DNA of 29,035 bases from CAG-917 sp028724485. GTDB lineage: Bacteria > Bacillota > Clostridia > Christensenellales > CAG-917. The DNA lies in NCBI GenBank assembly GCA_028724485.1, contig JAQYCY010000073.1:1-29035 (forward strand), written 5' to 3'. A program made the translations under genes and the position numbers. The notes beneath the pieces are model-generated. The model had not been told where the DNA came from and did not search any database. It worked only from the letters and a program-made list of their open reading frames with translations. Each line of letters opens with the position of its first letter. Position 1 is the first letter of the stretch. Shown piece by piece: positions 24,417-29,035 of the stretch.

Positions 24417-24947
24417 TTATTTTTTATCGGACAAGTCAATCAAATTTCCGCAATAAGGGCATTTTGCAGACATTCCGAGCACTTCGACTTGCGCGCCGCA
24501 GAACGGGCAAGCCACGCTTTTAGGCGCGAATTTAAGGTGTTTTTCACGCTCTATGTTGACATAGCCGTCGTTCAAAACAAGTTCGGTTCCGTCTGCGTTG
24601 AACACAAGATTTTGAACGTATCTCTTTTGAATGAGACTGCTGACTACTTCGTATGCGGTTTTTTCGTTAATGCCGTAAAGAGTGCATATAACGGAAATTT
24701 TTCTGATTCCGTCAAAGTTTATGCTGTTGGCGATATTTACGTCGCGCTTAAAGTTGCCGTAATTTACCCAAGCAATCGGAGAGCCGTAAAAGCCCATAAC
24801 GACGCAAAAGATGCCGAGTCCCATAAGGGCAAACATTGCGCCGCCGAATGTCGCTCCGACAACAATGCACGGAATTCCCACTACGAGCATAACGCTGAGA
24901 ATAACCGCCGTTGTAAATTTCTTTTTCTTTGTTTTGTTTATGTCCAT
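24417..24947 (-). CDS. Membrane-anchored zinc-ribbon protein, unknown function
   Basis: 176 residues, not assigned to a named family. A basic N-terminus (MDINKTKKKK) precedes two membrane segments (about 11-33 and 36-57, Gly-rich between). Residues 75-130 look like a winged-helix fold (FDGIRKISVICTLYGI, EVVSSLIQKRYVQNLVF, ELVLNDGYV). The C-terminus is a zinc ribbon: Cys147/Cys150 and Cys163/Cys166 (CPFCG and CPYCG). The predicted topology is two helices with a cytoplasmic sensor-like tail. It is antisense to its neighbours, between tlyA and nadK, with a good promoter (25065-25093) and a weak GGTGA ribosome site. A longer + strand frame over the same DNA lacks any family features. Confidence 0.8.
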   Translation of the reverse strand: MDINKTKKKKFTTAVILSVMLVVGIPCIVVGATFGGAMFALMGLGIFCVVMGFYGSPIAWVNYGNFKRDVNIANSINFDGIRKISVICTLYGINEKTAYEVVSSLIQKRYVQNLVFNADGTELVLNDGYVNIEREKHLKFAPKSVACPFCGAQVEVLGMSAKCPYCGNLIDLSDKK

Positions 24948-25346
24948 TTTTTCACCGTTAAAATGCGTTTTAATCCTTTAACGTTTATAAGCTGCCGAAT
25001 GAATTATCAAACGCATTAAGATATGATAATGTTCGTATAACATAAGGTTATATAAACTAAATAAATTTTATAGTATATTACATTTTATGTCAAGAGCGGA
25101 CTATCAATTTGTATTTAATTTTTATATGTTTATCTTGATGTATAAATTAGTAAATCTGGTAAGTTTTGGTAATTGTTTATTAAAAAAATTATGCAAATTT
25201 TATGCAATAACGGTCGATAACGTTTAAAAACATTAAAAATATGCAACAAAAAGATTTACAAGTAAACGATATAAAATTTTTTGTATAAATTTTAAAAACC
25301 GCTTGAAAAATTAGAGTTTATGGGTTATATTAGTTATACGCACGTT
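24948..25346. other. Divergent intergenic region before nadK
   Basis: About 400 AT-rich nt without a supported gene. It contains the minus-strand promoter at 25065-25093. Towards nadK the word ATGCAA occurs three times (about 25192-25246). No convincing + strand promoter with both hexamers was found for nadK-argR-recN, though one must lie here because the tlyA terminator and an antisense gene separate the two units. Confidence 0.5.
25065..25093 (-). promoter_or_regulatory. Sigma-A promoter of the zinc-ribbon membrane protein gene
   Basis: On the minus strand: TTGACA (25088-25093), 17-nt spacer, TAAAAT (25065-25070). It predicts a leader of about 110 nt before the ATG at 24947. Confidence 0.7.
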
Positions 25347-26147
25347 ATGAAAGTAGCACTTTATTTCAGAAACAACGATATATCCGTAGAGAAAAAGTGT
25401 TTGGAATTTTCCAAACGTTTTGTCGACGAAAAAATCGAATGTACGGTAACGACCGATTTAAACATTGATTTCGACATAGACGCTCTAATTGTGTTCGGTG
25501 GCGACGGAACGGTTTTAGAAGCCGTCAGGCATACGGCAAAATATGGAATTCCGATACTCGGCATAAACCTCGGAAATCTCGGTTTTTTGGCAGAGCTGGA
25601 ACAAAACGCTACTTTTGAAGAAACTTTAAAGATTTTAAAAAGCGGCAACATAAAAGAACGAATGATGCTCGGCGTAAAAGTCGGCGACAGGGTTTATACG
25701 TCGCTTAACGACGTTGTAATAAAATCGCTCGGAACTCGTCCGGTTTATCTTGTAGCGTCCGTTGACGGCTCGTTCCTTGACGAATATCGTTCGGACGGAG
25801 TTATCATTTGCACACCGACAGGCTCGACGGCTTATTCGCTTTCGGCAGGCGGCCCGATTTTATCGCCTAATCTCGACGCGCTTGCAATTATTCCCGTGTG
25901 TCCGCACACGTTACATTCAAGACCGATTGTGGTTTCATCTGACAGCAGGGTTAAATTCACGGGACTTAAAGCGTATGACAAAATGGGACTTGTGGTCGAC
26001 GGAAATATGGTGCAGGAATTAGACGCGCTCGGCGAAATCGAAATTTTCAAATCGGACGTGAGCGCAAAATTTTTCACGACAAACGACAACGGCTTTTATA
26101 AAAAACTATTGACAAAAATGAACAGATGGGGGGTAACAAAAGACTAA
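25347..26147 (+). CDS. nadK: NAD kinase
   Basis: Phosphorylates NAD+ to NADP+. The ATP/NAD-site motif GGDGT is at residues 51-55 (FGGDGTVLEAVR), followed by NLGNLGFLAE, the NDVVI strand and TPTGSTAYSLSAGGP, the second signature. From ATG 25347 the protein is 266 residues and starts MKVALYF, as the family usually does. An in-frame ATG at 25320 would add nine residues; neither start has a strong SD, so the choice is open. argR begins 2 nt after the stop, and nadK-argR-recN is a common Clostridial module. Confidence 0.94.
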   Translation: MKVALYFRNNDISVEKKCLEFSKRFVDEKIECTVTTDLNIDFDIDALIVFGGDGTVLEAVRHTAKYGIPILGINLGNLGFLAELEQNATFEETLKILKSGNIKERMMLGVKVGDRVYTSLNDVVIKSLGTRPVYLVASVDGSFLDEYRSDGVIICTPTGSTAYSLSAGGPILSPNLDALAIIPVCPHTLHSRPIVVSSDSRVKFTGLKAYDKMGLVVDGNMVQELDALGEIEIFKSDVSAKFFTTNDNGFYKKLLTKMNRWGVTKD

Positions 26148-26148
26148 A

Positions 26149-26607
26149 ATGGCGCGTTCGCAAAGACAACTTAAAATTTTAGAAATCATTTCCAAATATG
26201 AAATAGATAAACAGGAAGAGCTTGTCGAAAAGCTCAACGAAGAAGGTTTTTTGGTTACCCAAGCCACCGTTTCGAGAGATATCCGTGATATGGGTATCAT
26301 AAAAACTTTATCGAGCGACGGCAGAGGTTATAGATACGTTTCGCAAAAAGTCAAGGAAGACGACAATTCTGACAGGTATCATAAGCTCTTTAAAAGTTCC
26401 GTCATATCGATTGAAAGTAGCGAAAACATTATCGTAATCAAAACCGAAAGCGGAACGGCAAATTCTGCCGCAGCTTTAATCGATAAACTGTGTTACGAAG
26501 ACGTCTTAGGCGCAGTTGCGGGCGACGATACGATAATTGTCGTTGTCGCCGACAAAAACAGAACCGATTTGGTTGTTGAAAAATTCGAGGCGTTATTGAA
26601 AAACTGA
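26149..26607 (+). CDS. argR: Arginine repressor ArgR/AhrC
   Basis: Arginine-responsive hexameric regulator of arginine synthesis and catabolism. The N-terminal winged helix (about 1-70) contains TQATVSRDIRDMGIIK, the family recognition helix region. The C-terminal domain (about 80-152) has GTANSAAALIDKL and GDDTI, which bind arginine and form the trimer. The 152-residue length is normal. It overlaps recN by one base. No arginine gene is in the window, so its targets lie elsewhere; I found no clear ARG box here. Confidence 0.95.
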   Translation: MARSQRQLKILEIISKYEIDKQEELVEKLNEEGFLVTQATVSRDIRDMGIIKTLSSDGRGYRYVSQKVKEDDNSDRYHKLFKSSVISIESSENIIVIKTESGTANSAAALIDKLCYEDVLGAVAGDDTIIVVVADKNRTDLVVEKFEALLKN

Positions 26608-28295
26608 TGATAAGCGAATTGAATGTTGAAAATATAGCTTTAATCGAAAAGCTATCATTAAATTTTTATAAGGGACTTAACGTACTTAGCGGCGAAACAG
26701 GCGCAGGTAAATCGATTATTATCGATTCTTTAAACTTTGTACTCGGCGAAAGAGCAGACAAGTCTCTTATCAGATACGGGAGCGACTTTGCGATTGTGGA
26801 AGTCGTTTTTTCCGATTATTTGACCGAGCCTATCAAAAACTATCTTGACGATATTGGAATCGAGCCCGACGAAGTATTGATTTTGAAAAGAAAAATGTCA
26901 CTCGAAGGCAAAAACGAGTGTCGTATAAACGGCAAAATCGTTACGCTCGGCACGCTTAGCGGACTTACTAAACTAATTTGCGATATTCATGGTCAACACG
27001 AGCATCAATCGCTACTTAACGTAAATTCGCACTTAACGCTTCTTGACAACTTCGGCGGTGAAGAAGTTAAAAAGGCTAGGGAGCTTGTTTCCGATTCATA
27101 CGCCCGTTTTTCAAAAATCAAAAGAGAACTAAAGCGTTTCGGAGACGGTGACGAAAGATTTCGCCGTATGGACGTTTTAAAATATCAAATCGACGAAATA
27201 GCAAAGGCGGCAGTGTATGAAAACGAAGAAGACGAACTTCTTGAAAAAAGGAAAATAATTCGCAACGTCGAAAAACTCAGAGAAGCATACAGCATTGCGC
27301 TCGAATCGCTTGACGGCGTTAGCGGCGCAGTTACACAACTTAAAGACGCCGAAAAAAGCTTGGTTCAGATTTCGCAATTTGAAAGCAAAGTCGACGAGCT
27401 GGCTTCTCGTCTTGAAACCGTTCGCATCGAAGCCAAAGACATAGCGTCGGAAGTTGAGACGCTTAACGAAAACTTGAACTTCGACAGCGGAGAAGCGCAA
27501 AGAGTGGAAGAGCGTCTAGAACAAATTCGTTCGCTTTACAGAAAATACGGCGGAAATTACGTCGCTATGCAAAAGTTTTTCGATTCTGCTAAAAACGAGT
27601 ATGACGAACTTCAAACCGCAGACGAAACCATCGAAAGACTTAAATCGGAATATGATAAAGAGCTGAAATCGCTTAATACTTTGCTTAACAATTTGACTAC
27701 GCTTAGAAAAGCGGCGGCAAAAGAGTTTGAAAACAAAATCGTAACCGAGCTTAAAGACCTCGGAATGGGCGGAACGACGTTTATAGTGAATTTTGCGGAA
27801 GTTTTAAATCCCGTTGAGAGTGCAACCGCAAACGGCGCAGACGTTGTCGAGTTTTTGATTTCACCTAACGTCGGAGAACCGTTAAAACCGCTTCAAAAGA
27901 TAATATCCGGCGGTGAAATGTCAAGGTTTATGCTTGCGTTGAAAAATATCGTTTCAAAAATTGACGAAATTCAAACTATGGTTTTCGACGAAATAGATAC
28001 GGGAATTTCGGGGCATATCGCCGAAGTCGTAGCGCAAAAATTATGCAATATTTCGAGAGAAAAACAGGTGCTTGCCGTTACGCATCTTCCGCAGCTTGCG
28101 TCGATGGCAGACGCGCATTTTAAAATCGAAAAGTTTGTCGATAACGGAAAAACGTACACAAAACTCACTTTGCTTTCCGACCCGACCGTGGAAATCGCAA
28201 GACTTATCGGTGGCGCGGATTACAGTGAATTTGCCGCTAAACACGCAAACGAAATGAAAGAATGGGCAAACGATTATAAATCGTCCATTGCGTAA
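26607..28295 (+). CDS. recN: DNA repair protein RecN
   Basis: SMC-like ATPase acting early in double-strand break repair, holding DNA ends and sisters together. The N-terminal ATPase half has Walker A GETGAGKS (29-36), and two coiled-coil arms span about 150-360. The C-terminal half has the ABC signature ISGGEMSRFMLAL, Walker B MVFDEIDTGIS and the VTHLPQLA switch motif. The 562-residue length is normal. It starts on the last base of argR and probably ends this operon, although I see no clear terminator before rnpB. Confidence 0.96.
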   Translation: MISELNVENIALIEKLSLNFYKGLNVLSGETGAGKSIIIDSLNFVLGERADKSLIRYGSDFAIVEVVFSDYLTEPIKNYLDDIGIEPDEVLILKRKMSLEGKNECRINGKIVTLGTLSGLTKLICDIHGQHEHQSLLNVNSHLTLLDNFGGEEVKKARELVSDSYARFSKIKRELKRFGDGDERFRRMDVLKYQIDEIAKAAVYENEEDELLEKRKIIRNVEKLREAYSIALESLDGVSGAVTQLKDAEKSLVQISQFESKVDELASRLETVRIEAKDIASEVETLNENLNFDSGEAQRVEERLEQIRSLYRKYGGNYVAMQKFFDSAKNEYDELQTADETIERLKSEYDKELKSLNTLLNNLTTLRKAAAKEFENKIVTELKDLGMGGTTFIVNFAEVLNPVESATANGADVVEFLISPNVGEPLKPLQKIISGGEMSRFMLALKNIVSKIDEIQTMVFDEIDTGISGHIAEVVAQKLCNISREKQVLAVTHLPQLASMADAHFKIEKFVDNGKTYTKLTLLSDPTVEIARLIGGADYSEFAAKHANEMKEWANDYKSSIA

Positions 28296-28398
28296 TAACG
28301 TAAATACAAAACAATAAAGCGTAGTGGCAATGCGTAATAATAATGCATAGCGAAAATACGTAACGAAATACGTAATGATTATGCATAATAACGTAAAA
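28283..28398. repeat. Degenerate CGTAA/ATGCATAA repeat tract
   Basis: Beginning at the recN stop, short words recur irregularly: GCGTAATAA (twice), ACGTAA (several) and ATGCATA (twice). The perfect 12-bp palindrome ATTATGCATAAT (28378-28389) is flanked by ACGTA on both sides. It ends about 20 nt before the rnpB promoter. It may be a decayed simple repeat or a protein-binding array. Confidence 0.5.
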
Positions 28399-28419
28399 GT
28401 TGCAATTTATTGTTTTTTG

Positions 28420-28448
28420 TTGCAAAAAGTCAAAGTTTAAGCTATAAT
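28420..28448 (+). promoter_or_regulatory. Sigma-A promoter of rnpB
   Basis: TTGCAA (28420-28425), 17-nt spacer, TATAAT (28443-28448). The RNA 5' end at 28455 lies 7 nt after the -10, exactly where transcription should start. Confidence 0.88.
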
Positions 28449-28454
28449 CGTTAT

Positions 28455-28774
28455 GCAAGTTAGCCGAACGGTCGCATCGCAAGATGAGGAAAGTCCGAGC
28501 ATCACAGAGCAAGGGTGCAGGGTAACTCCCTGTGAAGGCGACTTCAAGGATAGTGCAACAGAAAAAAACCGCCCGCAAGGGTAAGGGTGGAAAGGCGAGG
28601 TAAAAGCTCACCGGCGACTTGGTGACAAGAAGCAGTGTAAACCCCACTCGATGCAAGAGAGTTAAGGACTTCGGGCTGCTCGTCCGTCCTTACAAATCGC
28701 TTGAATATGCAGGCAACTGTATATCTAGATAGATGACCGTTTAAGACAGAACTCGGCTTACAGACTAACCTTGC
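28455..28774 (+). ncRNA. rnpB: RNase P RNA, type A
   Basis: Catalytic RNA that matures tRNA 5' ends, working with RnpA protein. Conserved blocks in order are GAGGAAAGTCCGAGC, ACAGAAA followed by ACCGCC, GGTAAGGGTGGAAAGG, GAGGTAAAAGCTCACC, TAAACCCCAC, and finally ACAGAACTCGGCTTAC. The ends pair as helix P1 (GCAAGTTAG with CTAACCTTGC, one bulge). The layout is type A, as in Clostridia, not the Bacillus type B. It is about 320 nt, with short P3 and P12 regions. The L15 loop reads TGTAAAC where E. coli has GGTAAAC. Confidence 0.96.
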
Positions 28775-28798
28775 AAGAGACCTTTTAGGTCTCTTTTT
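28775..28798 (+). terminator. Intrinsic terminator of rnpB
   Basis: Stem AGAGACC (28776-28782) with GGTCTCT (28788-28794), 5-nt loop TTTTA, then a T run. It begins one base after helix P1, so the primary transcript needs little 3' trimming. Confidence 0.92.
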
Positions 28799-29035
28799 GT
28801 TTTCTATCGCAGTATTTTTATCGTAGTGTTTTTTGGGCGTATTTCCGGTTTTATTTGTAATATTATTTTTGTCGACGACGTTATTTTTTTATGCCTTTTA
28901 TCGCTATTTGTTTGCGTTTTAACGGTAAAATCTGAATTTTAATTTATCTTATTTATATTTATATTTTAATTTGTTCCGCTATTTATAAATACTTATAATA
29001 CGAAAATCAATACGATTAGACAAAACATATACACA
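28799..29035. other. T-rich sequence to the window end
   Basis: About 240 nt of very AT-rich sequence with no ORF, RNA motif or convincing promoter that I can support. The next gene lies beyond the window. Confidence 0.5.

Noticed and set aside
24387..25019. A 210-codon + strand frame opposite the zinc-ribbon protein gene.
   Set aside because: Its product has no recognisable domain and is rich in His/Asn/Arg from antisense reading. The minus strand encodes coherent membrane helices and paired CPxCG motifs with a promoter.
28237..28656. A 139-codon minus-strand frame.
   Set aside because: It spans the end of recN, the rnpB promoter and half of rnpB, so it is a chance frame.

Overview
The window is chromosomal housekeeping DNA, probably from an anaerobic, endospore-forming (or recently spore-forming) Clostridia-like Firmicute that may be uncultivated. 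Four things point there: near-collinearity with the Bacillus/Clostridium yicC-gmk-rpoZ-coaBC-priA-def-fmt-rsmB-rlmN-rsgA-rpe-rpmB-yloU-yloV-recG cluster, a tiny spoVM gene, an ArgR-RecN module, and a type A RNase P RNA. The DNA is AT-rich by eye, most genes have SD-type ribosome binding sites, and many neighbours overlap by 1-16 nt. No transposase, integrase, phage gene, tRNA, rRNA or CRISPR array was seen.

Layout. 1-4055: end of a PcrA/UvrD helicase, then ligA, closed by a long hairpin terminator. 4104-15086: a long + strand operon for RNA turnover (yicC), nucleotide and CoA synthesis (gmk, coaBC), RNA polymerase omega (rpoZ), replication restart (priA), translation initiation and ribosome modification or assembly (def, fmt, rsmB, rlmN, rsgA) and rpe. 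15087-16337: a gene-poor switch region with a degenerate 47-bp tandem repeat, a two-way terminator, spoVM and rpmB on the minus strand, and a divergent promoter pair. 16338-20319: + strand yloU, fakA-like yloV and recG.

20406-24260 is the most notable part. A consensus promoter drives a roughly 590-nt structured RNA, followed by a membrane protein gene, dxs and tlyA. The length, closed architecture, downstream membrane protein with a D-x3-D motif, and dxs-tlyA-argR-recN context identify it as OLE RNA with its partner OapA. This OapA has a long charged N-terminal extension. The OLE module directly follows recG, so two conserved Firmicute clusters are joined here.

24417-29035: a minus-strand membrane-anchored zinc-ribbon protein with its own promoter, then nadK-argR-recN on the + strand, and finally rnpB with a well-placed promoter and terminator.

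How it fits together: most genes serve DNA repair and restart (PcrA, LigA, PriA, RecG, RecN), translation and ribosome biogenesis, or cofactor and isoprenoid supply (CoaBC, NadK, Dxs). OLE-OapA, a membrane-associated ribonucleoprotein linked in Bacillus halodurans to stress responses, sits in the transcription unit of the isoprenoid gene dxs.
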